Assembly (NCBI RefSeq): GCF_014645195.1
Contig: NZ_BMLK01000020.1
Coordinates: 19,709-83,708, forward strand
DNA length: 64,000 nt
Reading direction: 5' to 3'
Origin: Novosphingobium indicum
GTDB lineage: Bacteria > Pseudomonadota > Alphaproteobacteria > Sphingomonadales > Sphingomonadaceae
The notes beneath the pieces were generated by a model. That model made no database searches. It had not been told where the DNA came from and worked only from the letters and a program-made list of their open reading frames with translations. Numbering within the stretch: the stretch's first letter is position 1; each line of letters starts with the position of its first letter. Shown here piece by piece: positions 35,535 to 44,809 of this stretch. A program made the translations under genes and the position numbers.

Positions 35535-36677
35535 TCACCCAGAAACTTCATTGATCAAACTAACTACCTCGCCCGGATCATAGAACAGGCTCTTGTCTTT
35601 CGAAGCAATTTCATCGCGCTTCTGCATCCATTGATCCAAGTTCATTTCCCTTAGAAAATCTTCGATGCCTCGGACAATATCCCCCGAGAACGTCCAGCCC
35701 AAGCCTTCTTCCTGAATGCGCGTTCCGGTTGCGTGATCTGCATCGCCAAGCAGTGGGCGCTCGTAATATCCGGCTTCATAAACCCGGTTGGGAAGCAACC
35801 ATGCGGAATTTCCCCAAGCATCAATATAATCGAATGACCAAGAGAAATGGATTTTCGCCATCATGTCGGGCAGGTCTTGATGCGAATAAGCTCCATCATA
35901 ATAAATGTTATCATGGGAGGTCACCGATTGGTGAAAATATTCTTCGTCTATCGTAGTAGGAAAACCTCTTATGTACACGTCCAAAGTGTCCGGGAGGTCG
36001 GATGCAAGGCGGCACAGCATCTCCAGGCTCTTGGGGCACCGTAGTGCACCGAACCATCCGATTACCCATCGGTTTTCAGGCAGTTGGTCCGGACTGGGGG
36101 CTGCCGTATGGACAATTTTGTTTTCCAGAAGCCGCCACTGCCCAGTGAATCCTTGAATTTTTGCGAAATATTCTTCGGCGAACTTGGGTGCGCTGATCCA
36201 CAGTCTGGCGGTAGAGTTCAAGATGCGCCGTTCTGCCCAGCGTAACGCCTGCGCAGCAATGCCGCTCCCCACCATGACCTTCCGGATATCGAGGACCTCA
36301 TAAACAAACGGCGCCCGAAGTCGGGTGACCATGGTGCAGGCGCGTGCAAGCAATGCGAGATCAAGGTTGCGCGCTATGACAACTGCTCGAGAGCGCCTTT
36401 TCAAACGACGGGCGACCGGAATGATACGATAGGCGGCTCGAAGAAGAGTGCCTATGCGCGCCAGATAGTTACCGTCACTCAGTTCTCCGAGATCCACATA
36501 CTGCCAGGTGCCGGGGTCTGGTGCGGGGTATCCGGGGCGCCGAAACCCAACTACGATCAGATCGATGCCTGCATCGCTCATGGCCTTGGCGCGAGCCAAG
36601 GCCTTGGTTTCGAGGCTGTTCGGGACAAAATAGAGGACAGCAGGCGCACTGCCCGAATTGTCCTTGCAAGCCTCCAT
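35535..36677 (-). CDS. Glycosyltransferase (GT4/GT1-like)
   Basis: This 380-residue GT-B-like protein has an N-terminal domain with SLETKALARAKAMSDAG and VIARNLDLALLARA. The C-terminal domain has WVIGWFGALRCPKSLEML and PNRVYEAGYYERPLL, typical nucleotide-sugar-binding elements. It probably transfers a sugar to the lipid-linked repeat unit at the cytoplasmic face. Its start is one base after the preceding stop. Donor sugar and linkage are unknown. Confidence 0.82.
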   Translation of the reverse strand: MEACKDNSGSAPAVLYFVPNSLETKALARAKAMSDAGIDLIVVGFRRPGYPAPDPGTWQYVDLGELSDGNYLARIGTLLRAAYRIIPVARRLKRRSRAVVIARNLDLALLARACTMVTRLRAPFVYEVLDIRKVMVGSGIAAQALRWAERRILNSTARLWISAPKFAEEYFAKIQGFTGQWRLLENKIVHTAAPSPDQLPENRWVIGWFGALRCPKSLEMLCRLASDLPDTLDVYIRGFPTTIDEEYFHQSVTSHDNIYYDGAYSHQDLPDMMAKIHFSWSFDYIDAWGNSAWLLPNRVYEAGYYERPLLGDADHATGTRIQEEGLGWTFSGDIVRGIEDFLREMNLDQWMQKRDEIASKDKSLFYDPGEVVSLINEVSG

Positions 36678-36678
36678 G

Positions 36679-37737
36679 TCAGACCACTGAGTGGTGCTTA
36701 AGCCACCGGACCGAAAGGCTCAGGCCTTCGTCGGCTGAAGTCTTGGGTGCATAGCCAATTACTTCGGTCGCAAGATTGTTCGGGAAGAAAGCCTTTCGTC
36801 CGTAAAGTGCGAATTGATCTGACGTGGGTGTGCGCTTCAGATTGTCCTCCAGATTGCGCATTGCCTTTTCAGCCAAGCTGCTCGACTTGAGAATGGCGAC
36901 CAGCAGATCACGATGGTTCGTCAGGACATACTTGCCGAACGAACGGATCGGCGAAAATAGCTTCGCTTTGAGTTCCGTCTTACCGGCGGAGACCTCTCCA
37001 AGCGGAGGAAGTCCAAGCTCTCTTGCGAAGCGCACAAAGTACTCGTTCCATGTGAGGTCGTCAGGGCCGTTTACGTTGAAAGCTTGACCAAAGCCCTTGT
37101 CTGTTTCCAGAGCGCACATGATAGCCCGCACGACGTCACCTACGTAAACAAGATTGCAGGTTCCTTCGGCCTTGTCGCCAAATGTACCCCAGGTTCCTGA
37201 AACAATACGGTGAGCAAAGTTTATGGTCCATTGGGTACCAAACGGACCATAGACAATTGTGGGGCGCAAGGCGATGACGGGCATTGTGTCCGAGCTCGCC
37301 GCCAAAGCAATCTGTTCAGCCTTTATCTTGCGCGCGCCATAGTCCGTACCAGACATGTCGAGTGGCGCATCTTCGCGAAACGTGCCCTCATTTGTGCCGT
37401 ACACGGAAATCGTGCTGAGATGCACCACCCGTTTGATGCCGAGCTTCCGGGCTATTTCGACGACGTTACGTGTGCCTTCGATGGTTACATCGTCGTCGCC
37501 GACCGCTGCGTGAACGACCGCGTCGCACCCTTCCATGGCTGCTTCAAGTGAAGCGCGATCCATTAAGTCGCACATCCGCATTTCAACACCGAAACGCGCA
37601 ATGCGAACTGCTTTTTGCCAACGTCGCACCGCAGCTATGGGAGTGTACAGGCCGGACAGATGCATCGCTTCGACGACCCAGCCGCCGATGAAGCCGGTGG
37701 CCCCGGTTACAAAAACTTTCTTCTGGGGAATGCTCAC
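36679..37737 (-). CDS. NAD-dependent epimerase/dehydratase family protein
   Basis: This extended short-chain dehydrogenase has 352 residues with the Rossmann motif GATGFIGG, the serine region HLSTISVYG and the catalytic YGARK tyrosine-lysine pair. The GTG at 37737 overlaps the upstream stop (GTGA) and has GGGAGG eight bases before it. An in-frame ATG at 37752 is less likely. It probably modifies a nucleotide sugar together with the oxidoreductase encoded just before it. The exact product sugar cannot be assigned. Confidence 0.82.
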   Translation of the reverse strand: MSIPQKKVFVTGATGFIGGWVVEAMHLSGLYTPIAAVRRWQKAVRIARFGVEMRMCDLMDRASLEAAMEGCDAVVHAAVGDDDVTIEGTRNVVEIARKLGIKRVVHLSTISVYGTNEGTFREDAPLDMSGTDYGARKIKAEQIALAASSDTMPVIALRPTIVYGPFGTQWTINFAHRIVSGTWGTFGDKAEGTCNLVYVGDVVRAIMCALETDKGFGQAFNVNGPDDLTWNEYFVRFARELGLPPLGEVSAGKTELKAKLFSPIRSFGKYVLTNHRDLLVAILKSSSLAEKAMRNLEDNLKRTPTSDQFALYGRKAFFPNNLATEVIGYAPKTSADEGLSLSVRWLKHHSVV

Positions 37738-38753
37738 TTCATGGCCTCCCATTCGGCATACCAGGGAAGTTCAAAGAGGTGAGCCGAGTTGTACGCCTCT
37801 TCCATGATCTGGATAGAGCTGACTACATCCTCTGGCGAAACCAAGCTTTCTCCTCCGTTGAACGTAGCGTCCAAAAAGATGTTGGTCATCTTTATAGCGA
37901 AGTCATTGTAGTTCTTGGGGTTGAAGCCATCAACACTGATAGTTTTCCACGGGCCATTGGCCTTCTTTTTTTCGAATTTGTGCCACGTGAAAAGTCGGCC
38001 TTTGATGGCGCCATGTTCAAACGTCAGTTCGAACGTGTTTGAGAGCTTTTCAAGTCGGCTGAATTTCGTGCTGATTGACGCACCGTTTGGCGTCTTCAAA
38101 GTGAGGTGGAACGTGGCGTCGGGGCCGTCAAAGCCGTCATGCGCCGCAGAGGCAATGGAAAGGTCATCGCCGAACCACCATGTGAGAATGTCGATCGTGT
38201 GGGCACCGCGATCGAGAAGTACGCCTTTGGCATCGCGGGAAGTCAGATAGAAACCCGATACGGTAGGCCATTCGAAAGAACTGCCGTCGTAGATTTCTGC
38301 ACTGCGTAGGGCGCCAAGTTCCCCGCTGTGAATGAGTGTTCTTATGGCCTGATAGGCAGGGAACAAACGCCGCGTATTGTTCACCATTACAATGCGACCG
38401 AGTTCCTTGCTCTTTTTAGAAATCTCGCGCGCTTCGCTCGCATAAATCGTGACAGGCTTCTCAATGAGAAGGTCTAGACCTGCGTCCATGGCTTCCAGCG
38501 CCTGGGTGCAATGGACGTGGTGAGGTGTTGCCAAAATTGCTGCAGTTGCACCTTGCTGCGCTGCATCATCGAATGACGTGGCGACGCCGCCGCCAGCCTC
38601 GTCGGCCAATTTCTGTGCACGCTCGACTGAAAGATCCATAAAAAGCAGGCGACCTGCCAGATCCGTTCTGGCAGCCAGACAAGGCAAGTAGAATTGCTCT
38701 GTTGCTGCGCCGCATCCGACTACAACTAGCTTCCCCGTTGCTACGGCATCCAT
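37734..38753 (-). CDS. Gfo/Idh/MocA-family oxidoreductase
   Basis: This 339-residue protein has an N-terminal NAD(P)-binding Rossmann fold (VVVGCGAATEQFYLPCL) and the family's EKPVT motif near residue 98. The C-terminal substrate domain carries the DRGAHTIDILTWWFG stretch with its conserved aspartate and histidine. Family members oxidise or reduce a hydroxyl or keto group on nucleotide sugars. It is the first gene of the seven-gene minus-strand operon. The partner epimerase overlaps it, supporting consecutive steps. Confidence 0.87.
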   Translation of the reverse strand: MDAVATGKLVVVGCGAATEQFYLPCLAARTDLAGRLLFMDLSVERAQKLADEAGGGVATSFDDAAQQGATAAILATPHHVHCTQALEAMDAGLDLLIEKPVTIYASEAREISKKSKELGRIVMVNNTRRLFPAYQAIRTLIHSGELGALRSAEIYDGSSFEWPTVSGFYLTSRDAKGVLLDRGAHTIDILTWWFGDDLSIASAAHDGFDGPDATFHLTLKTPNGASISTKFSRLEKLSNTFELTFEHGAIKGRLFTWHKFEKKKANGPWKTISVDGFNPKNYNDFAIKMTNIFLDATFNGGESLVSPEDVVSSIQIMEEAYNSAHLFELPWYAEWEAMK

Positions 38754-39366
38754 GCCGTTCGCCTCCCTTTGTCATGCACGAAATTGTGCCTTAGAATCAG
38801 ATATCCAAATCAGCTAGAGCATTTTTGTGCAGTGCGAAAGGCCGTTCAAGTCGTTCCATTGGTCGTGCCATTACTTGCCGCTGGATCCGCTTGTTTTAGG
38901 GCGACGTTAGCATCACGCATTGCTTTCGAGTGGGGTTTGGCAGGTGGGCTGTTCAAAACATGCGCTTTTGAGCGGTGTTCGCAGGCTTCTTCAGAGGGCA
39001 GGGGGTGTGGTGCAAATTGGAGGACGAAAATGGGCGTGGACGTATTCTGACTGCAGTTCAGGCGGTGTAGTCGGAATGGTCATAACGTAGATTGTCACGA
39101 CCTGTTGGAGTGACACCTTCTCATGAGGTAGGCTCATTGGCGCTTGCGCGTGGACTGCCGGTACAGGGGCCATGGTCGTATACTCGGTGATTGGAGGCAA
39201 AGTCGCTGCCAAAACTTGGGGATGACGAGGATAAGCGGTGCATGTGCGACGAGAGCTATGGTGAGGTGTTTGACCTGAAGGCGCGACTAGGAATTCTGCT
39301 CATTTGGGCAGCTGCTGTGCAAGTGGTGTGTTGAGATTTGTTCGTTACGGATCAAGGAGTAAAGTC
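38754..39366. other. Divergent promoter region without recognisable genes
   Basis: This 613-bp gap separates two divergent genes. Short open frames exist on both strands (for example 38769-39050 plus and 38991-39212 minus), but none has a recognisable family or good start context. It is likely to hold the promoters of the sulfotransferase operon and of the beta-helix gene. No clear repeat or terminator was seen. Confidence 0.55.
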
Positions 39367-41442
39367 ATGCGGAAAAGTTCATGGCTTGCGATGCTGGTGC
39401 CCTTGGTTCTGGGGCTTGTTATCCTCGGTAAATTGGGGGCAGCATCCCCTGACAATGAAGCGAATGTCATCGAAGTAGGGCAGGATTATCCGGATTTGGC
39501 GAGTGCTATCGCGGTCGTGCCGGCGGTCCGTGCTCAAGGAAATCCGGATCGACCGGTGATTGTCCAGTTGCCTTCCGGCGTGAGCCGTTTGGACGCTGCG
39601 GTCTACATCAACGGCGCCCATGGCGGTACTGCCCGTAGCCCTCTGATTATCCGTGGAGCTAGCGATGGGAGCACACAGCTTTTCGGTTCAGCGAGAATGC
39701 CAAGCCGGCCTTCAACCTCCGCAGACTTCGACGGAGCGAAGGTTCCGAAGGGTGCTCTGACGGTATCGCTCGGCTCTCTGACAGTCCCAAAGCGCGGGCT
39801 TCGTCGCCGTGGAGTTTTTGTCAAAAATCGCACCGCGGGAGTAGAAGTGTACCAAGGAGGCGCGCAACTGTGGAGTGCCAGGTGGCCAAACAGAGGGATG
39901 GTCACGGCGCGGCTTGTTCAATTGAAAGGCACTCTTGGACATTCAGCCGTTCGATTCCCGCAGCAACGACAGAAACGTTGGCTGCGTGAACGGAACCTGT
40001 GGATTGGGGGGCGGTGGTCAAGGGGGTGGGACTTTGAGTTGATGCCGGCGTTTGATGTCGATGGGAAGAATGACGTGGTCCGTGTCGCTTCGCGCGCTTC
40101 CTCTTTGCCGCTGGCGGATCGTCCAAACCTGTTTGTTGCAAATGCTTTAAGTGAACTGGACAGTCCTGGAGAGTTTTTTGTCGATGTGCCTCGTCGCCAG
40201 GTCTTGGTTTTGCCCATAAGGAATAGTGGTGGCGGAGTTGAATTGGCCGTAACCGAAAATTTGATGATCTTGAATAACGTACAAAATGTACGTGTGGAAG
40301 GTGTTGGATTTAATAGGTCATTAGGTGTTGCAGTAAAAATAAGAGATTCAAAAAATATTGAATTGGTGCATTGCGCAGTGCGGCAATCTGGAGGGCGCGC
40401 CATAGCGGTTATCGATGGTCAGAATGTTGTCATTAGGAAATCTGTTGTGAATGGTACTGCGGAAGCAGGTATCGAGTTGCATGGCGGGGATAGGCAAACC
40501 TTGTCTCCCGCGCGCCATAAGGTGATCGACAGCATAGTTGCCAACTTTGGCTTGGAAAATCCCGACTACAGCCCTGGCATTCGCGTTTCGGGCGTGGGGC
40601 AGGAAGTTCGCGATTCTCTGATTTCTGGCGGTGCGCATTCCGGAATAATAGTTGTCGGTAACAATAATTCTATAATAGAAAACGTGATAAAAAACACTGC
40701 TCTTGCAAGCAATGATGTGGGGGTAATTTACTTAGGGCGTGATTGGACCCAGCGAGGCAACCGCATCATGGGAAATTACATTCATGATTTTGGCGGTCAG
40801 GGGAAGCGATCTCTAATAACTGGTATTTATTTGGATGATCAAATCGGCGGTACGCTGGTGAAGCGTAACATAGTCGATGGAGGCGCTTTCGGCGTCATTC
40901 TTGGAGGTGGTAGAAGCAACACGATCGACGAAAACCTATTTGTAAATCAGTCAAGGGCGGCGCTGTATTTTGACAGTCGCGGAATGAATGTTCAAAGGGA
41001 GCGTCGACCTTGGGAAGCAAAATCTGTCAATAATCAGTTGCTTGAGAAGCTGAAGCGTGTTCCAGTTTCGTCAAAAGTCTGGAAAAAGCAGTATCCAGAT
41101 TTATCTCAGCTTTCTCTCGGTGAATTGAGCCGACCCAAAGGCAATGCATTTTCGGCAAATGCCATATTTGGTGAAAAGGCTATTTTGGCCGTTCCAGCAG
41201 AGACAGACTCAATGATCATGAAGCGCGAAAACATGTTTGCAAGCAATCGCGATATTTCAGAAGGCTTGGGAGCGTGGTTGGATGGCTTAAAGGCGTCGTC
41301 GCTTTACCGGCCGATCATTACAGGTGCCTTTGCCGAACATCCGAGCATTGAAGTGTGCAAGCTATTGTCGATCCCTGACCATCCGCCCACGCCTGTCGTC
41401 AACCCGAATATCGTTTCTTCTCTTGAGAGCCCTTGTGGCTAG
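39367..41442 (+). CDS. Large exported right-handed beta-helix protein
   Basis: This 691-residue protein has a signal peptide or anchor (about residues 5-27). A DUF1565-like region follows (VIEVGQDYPDLASAIAVVP), then a parallel beta-helix from about 300 to 560 with repeated N/D/G-rich turns. This fold is common in polysaccharide lyases and C5-epimerases. A role in trimming or editing the exopolysaccharide is inferred from position; no catalytic residues could be assigned. The ATG at 39367 has AGGAG upstream. The 3' half is markedly AT-rich for this genome. Confidence 0.8.
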   Translation: MRKSSWLAMLVPLVLGLVILGKLGAASPDNEANVIEVGQDYPDLASAIAVVPAVRAQGNPDRPVIVQLPSGVSRLDAAVYINGAHGGTARSPLIIRGASDGSTQLFGSARMPSRPSTSADFDGAKVPKGALTVSLGSLTVPKRGLRRRGVFVKNRTAGVEVYQGGAQLWSARWPNRGMVTARLVQLKGTLGHSAVRFPQQRQKRWLRERNLWIGGRWSRGWDFELMPAFDVDGKNDVVRVASRASSLPLADRPNLFVANALSELDSPGEFFVDVPRRQVLVLPIRNSGGGVELAVTENLMILNNVQNVRVEGVGFNRSLGVAVKIRDSKNIELVHCAVRQSGGRAIAVIDGQNVVIRKSVVNGTAEAGIELHGGDRQTLSPARHKVIDSIVANFGLENPDYSPGIRVSGVGQEVRDSLISGGAHSGIIVVGNNNSIIENVIKNTALASNDVGVIYLGRDWTQRGNRIMGNYIHDFGGQGKRSLITGIYLDDQIGGTLVKRNIVDGGAFGVILGGGRSNTIDENLFVNQSRAALYFDSRGMNVQRERRPWEAKSVNNQLLEKLKRVPVSSKVWKKQYPDLSQLSLGELSRPKGNAFSANAIFGEKAILAVPAETDSMIMKRENMFASNRDISEGLGAWLDGLKASSLYRPIITGAFAEHPSIEVCKLLSIPDHPPTPVVNPNIVSSLESPCG

Positions 41443-41529
41443 GCTTTGATGCCGCACATGGCCGAAGCGTAATAGCTTCGCAAGCCGCTGTTTGCGTTCG
41501 CGGAGCACCTCGGGAATTGTGAATGCCAG

Positions 41530-42927
41530 TTAGCGGATAACGTCGTCGTCCTCATCCCCAAACAACGCCTTCACGAACTCATCGCGCCAATGCACGACAT
41601 CCTCATCTCGCACCGACGCCAACAGCTTCTCATGCCGCTCCCGGCGTTCGGCCAGGGGCATTTCGAGTGCGCGTTTGATGGTTTCGCTGACGTGTTCGAT
41701 CGAGTGCGGGTTGACCAGCAGGGCGTCGGTGAGCTGCAGGGCGGCGCCGGCGAATTGGGACAGGATGAGGACGCCGGGATCTTCGGGGTCCTGCGCGGCG
41801 ACGTATTCCTTGGCGACGAGGTTCATGCCGTCGCGTAGCGGGGTGACCAGGCCGATGTCGGCGGCGCGGTAGAAGCCGGCGAGCTGGCGGCGGGGGTAGC
41901 CGCGGTTGACGTAGCGGATCGGTACGAAGGCGACGTCGGCATGGGCGCCGTTGATATGGCCGGTCTTGCGTTCGAGGTCCTCGCGGATCTGCTGGTAGCT
42001 GGCCACGTCCCCGCGTGAGGGGGGCGCGATCTGCAGCAGCACGACTTCGCCGGCCCGATCGGGATTGTCCGCCAGGAACCGGTTGAAGCTTTCAAAGCGT
42101 TCGCCCAGGCCTTTCGAGTAGTCGAGCCGGTCGACGCCGATCAGGACCTTGCGGCCGCGCACGCTGGCCTTGAGATGCTCGTAGGCGTCCTTCGCTTCGG
42201 TGCTGTGGGAGCCTTCGACGAACTCTTTGTAATCGACGCCGATCGGAAAGGCGCGGGCGACGATGGTGCGCCCGTTGTAGTCGATGGTGCCGTCTTCGTT
42301 GACGTCCAGCCCCAACTCTTTGTCGACGTAGTGCAGGAAGCTGCCCAGCCATTCCTCGGTCTGGAAGCCGATCACGTCGTATTCGAGCATCGAGCTGACC
42401 AGCCGTTCGTGAAAGGGCAGCGAGACCAGCAGGCGCGCCGGAGGCCAGGGCGTGTGCAGAAACAGGCCCATGCGATTCTTTACACCCTTCTGGCGCAGCA
42501 TCGAGCCGAGCGGGAGCAAATGATAGTCGTGGACCCAGACGAGATCGTCCGGTTCGATCAGAGGTCCGACGGAATCGGCGAACCGCGCGTTGACGCGTTC
42601 GTATCCCTCGCCGAAGTTGCGGTCGTATTCGGTCAGGTCGATGCGATAGTGGAACAGCGGCCACAGCGTACGGTTGGCGTACCCGTTGTAGTATTCGTCG
42701 ATGTCCTGCGGTTCGAGGTCGATGGTCGCCGTCGTGACACCGTTGTTGCGCTGCATGTCAAGGTGGCCGGTGAACTCTTCGGTCTCCTGCCCCGACCATC
42801 CGAACCAGATCCCGCGGTGTTCGCGAAGCGCAGAATTGAGCGCTACGGCCAGGCCGCCCTGGGCGCCTGCTGCGCCCGCGGCTTTGGGCACCGAAACCCG
42901 GTTGGAAATGACTATCAGCCTGCTCAT
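41530..42927 (-). CDS. otsA: Trehalose-6-phosphate synthase
   Basis: OtsA joins UDP-glucose and glucose-6-phosphate into trehalose-6-phosphate. The 465-residue GT20 protein shows the family motifs RLIVISNRVS, WVHDYHLLPL, HTPWPP, DRLDYSKGLGERF and LVTPLRDGMNLVAKEY. Length is normal. It is the last gene of the otsB-GH15-otsA unit on the minus strand and follows the GH15 gene by 37 bp. The product protects against osmotic and drying stress. Confidence 0.96.
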   Translation of the reverse strand: MSRLIVISNRVSVPKAAGAAGAQGGLAVALNSALREHRGIWFGWSGQETEEFTGHLDMQRNNGVTTATIDLEPQDIDEYYNGYANRTLWPLFHYRIDLTEYDRNFGEGYERVNARFADSVGPLIEPDDLVWVHDYHLLPLGSMLRQKGVKNRMGLFLHTPWPPARLLVSLPFHERLVSSMLEYDVIGFQTEEWLGSFLHYVDKELGLDVNEDGTIDYNGRTIVARAFPIGVDYKEFVEGSHSTEAKDAYEHLKASVRGRKVLIGVDRLDYSKGLGERFESFNRFLADNPDRAGEVVLLQIAPPSRGDVASYQQIREDLERKTGHINGAHADVAFVPIRYVNRGYPRRQLAGFYRAADIGLVTPLRDGMNLVAKEYVAAQDPEDPGVLILSQFAGAALQLTDALLVNPHSIEHVSETIKRALEMPLAERRERHEKLLASVRDEDVVHWRDEFVKALFGDEDDDVIR

Positions 42928-42964
42928 CTACGTGCCCCCTGAGGCGTCCTTGCGGCTGCGCCTT

Positions 42965-44809
42965 CTAGCGCCAGTCGCGCCATGACCGGGACAGTTGCCC
43001 GGCACAATTTATAATACCAACAAGCGAGTACGTCTGGGGAAAGTTCCCCCAGAGCTCGCCGGTCTCGAAATCCATGTCTTCCGACAGCAGCCCGGACTTC
43101 GTGCGGTGGCCCAGCATGGCCTCGAACAGGCGCCGGGCCTCTTCGTCCTCGCCGCTGCGGTGAAGGGCTTCGATCAGCCAGAATGTGCAGATGTTGAAGG
43201 CGGTTTCGGGCAGGCCGAAATCGTCCTCGTTGGCGTAGCGCAGCATGTGCTCGCCGCGGCGGAGCGACTTCTGGACGGCCTCCAGCGTCGCCTGGAACTT
43301 GGGATCGTCGGCCTGCAGGTAGCGCAGTTCGACCATCTGCAGCAGGCTGGCATCGAGCTGCGAGCCGCCGAAGCTGGCGACGTAGTGCCCGCCGGCACCG
43401 CCATCGTCGAGATTGGGCCCTTCGACTTCATGCCAGGCGCCGGCGTCGATGTTGCGTCGCACCGTGTCGGCGCGTTCACGCCAGAGCCTGGCACGGTCTT
43501 CCAGTCCGAGATGCTCGGCGGCATTGGCGAGACGGTCGCAGGCGGCCCAGCTCATGACGCTGGAATACGTGTGGACGGCCGTCCGCGTGCGCAGTTCCCA
43601 CAGGCCGGCGTCGGGCTGGTCGTGGGTCTTCCACGCCATTTCGCCGACTTCCTCAAGGCTGGCGAAGTCGTCCATGTTCGCCACGCGCAGCAGGCGCTGG
43701 TCGGAAAAGGCCTGAATCGAGGGCAGGACGATCTGGCCGTAGCAGTCGTTCTGGACCTGATAATAGGCGGCATTGCCCACGCGAACCGGGCCCATACCGC
43801 GGTAGCCGGCCAGGTCGGCGGCTTCCCACTCGATGATTTCCTTGGCGCCGCTTACGGCATAGAGCGGCTGAATGGCCCCGCCTTCGGCATCGTCGACGAT
43901 GTTGCGCAAGTAGGCGAGGTACTTTTCGAGGACGTCGAGCGCGCCGAGGTGGTTGAGCGCCTGCACGGTGTAGTAGGCGTCGCGGATCCAGCAGTAGCGG
44001 TAGTCCCAGTTGCGCTGCGAATGCGGCGCTTCGGGGATCGAGGTGGTCAGCGCCGCGACGATCGCGCCGGTTTCCTCATGCTGGCACAGCTTGAGCGTGA
44101 TCGCGGCGCGGATGACCGCTTCCTGCCAGTCGAGCGGGGTGGCGAGACCGCGCACCCACTGCTTCCAGTAATTGCCGGTCAGCTGGAGCATGGTTTCCAG
44201 CTCGTACTCGACGTTGCCGTTGAAGGGCTCGTCCGGGCCGAGGAAAAAGTGCAGCGGGCTTTCGACGCGGAAGTATCGCTCGTCGAGCACGTAACCCACG
44301 GGCGCGTCGGTGGTCAGGCGCAGCGTGTTGCGCTCGACCAGATAGCGGATGTGGTTCGAGCCGTGAGTGATGTGCGCAAGTTGCGAGCCGTAGCCGCTCA
44401 TCGGCGTCAGGATCGTGCGGATGCGCGGAGAGCCCGCCACCGGGCGCACGATGCGCGCATAGGCGACCGGGCGATAGGTACGGCCGATGCGCTCGAAACG
44501 CGGGCAGAAATCGTAGACTTCGACCGCGCCGCCGCTCGCATCTTCCAGCCGGGTGACGAGGATCGGCGTGTTGCGGATGTAGTGCTGGCTGGTGGAGACC
44601 TGGTTTTCCAGTTCGAACCGCCAGGTGCCCGCGTCCTGCCCCTTGTCGCCGCGCATCAGGGCGCAGAACGTCGGGTCGCCGTCGACGCGCGGGACGCAGC
44701 CCCAGACGATGGCGCCGCGTTCGTCGATCAGGCCGCTGACCTGGCAATTGCCGATGGGCCACAATTGCAGCGTGCTGTGCTCTGCTGGCTTGCTTTCAGG
44801 CGCATTCAT
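42965..44809 (-). CDS. Glycoside hydrolase family 15 protein
   Basis: This 614-residue protein has the N-terminal beta-sandwich domain and the alpha/alpha-barrel of GH15 enzymes, which include glucoamylases and trehalases. The barrel motif NWDYRYCWIRDAYYT is present. Likely catalytic acids are the glutamate in GLWELR and the one in TGELWGNFPQTY. The gene starts inside the otsB stop (ATGA) and precedes otsA, so it is co-translated with trehalose synthesis. Trehalose or a glucan is a plausible substrate; sequence alone does not decide. No signal peptide is seen. Confidence 0.9.
   Translation of the reverse strand: MNAPESKPAEHSTLQLWPIGNCQVSGLIDERGAIVWGCVPRVDGDPTFCALMRGDKGQDAGTWRFELENQVSTSQHYIRNTPILVTRLEDASGGAVEVYDFCPRFERIGRTYRPVAYARIVRPVAGSPRIRTILTPMSGYGSQLAHITHGSNHIRYLVERNTLRLTTDAPVGYVLDERYFRVESPLHFFLGPDEPFNGNVEYELETMLQLTGNYWKQWVRGLATPLDWQEAVIRAAITLKLCQHEETGAIVAALTTSIPEAPHSQRNWDYRYCWIRDAYYTVQALNHLGALDVLEKYLAYLRNIVDDAEGGAIQPLYAVSGAKEIIEWEAADLAGYRGMGPVRVGNAAYYQVQNDCYGQIVLPSIQAFSDQRLLRVANMDDFASLEEVGEMAWKTHDQPDAGLWELRTRTAVHTYSSVMSWAACDRLANAAEHLGLEDRARLWRERADTVRRNIDAGAWHEVEGPNLDDGGAGGHYVASFGGSQLDASLLQMVELRYLQADDPKFQATLEAVQKSLRRGEHMLRYANEDDFGLPETAFNICTFWLIEALHRSGEDEEARRLFEAMLGHRTKSGLLSEDMDFETGELWGNFPQTYSLVGIINCAGQLSRSWRDWR

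Noticed and set aside
38769..39050. 93-residue open frame in the divergent gap
   Set aside because: There is no ribosome site, no family similarity and an atypical composition.
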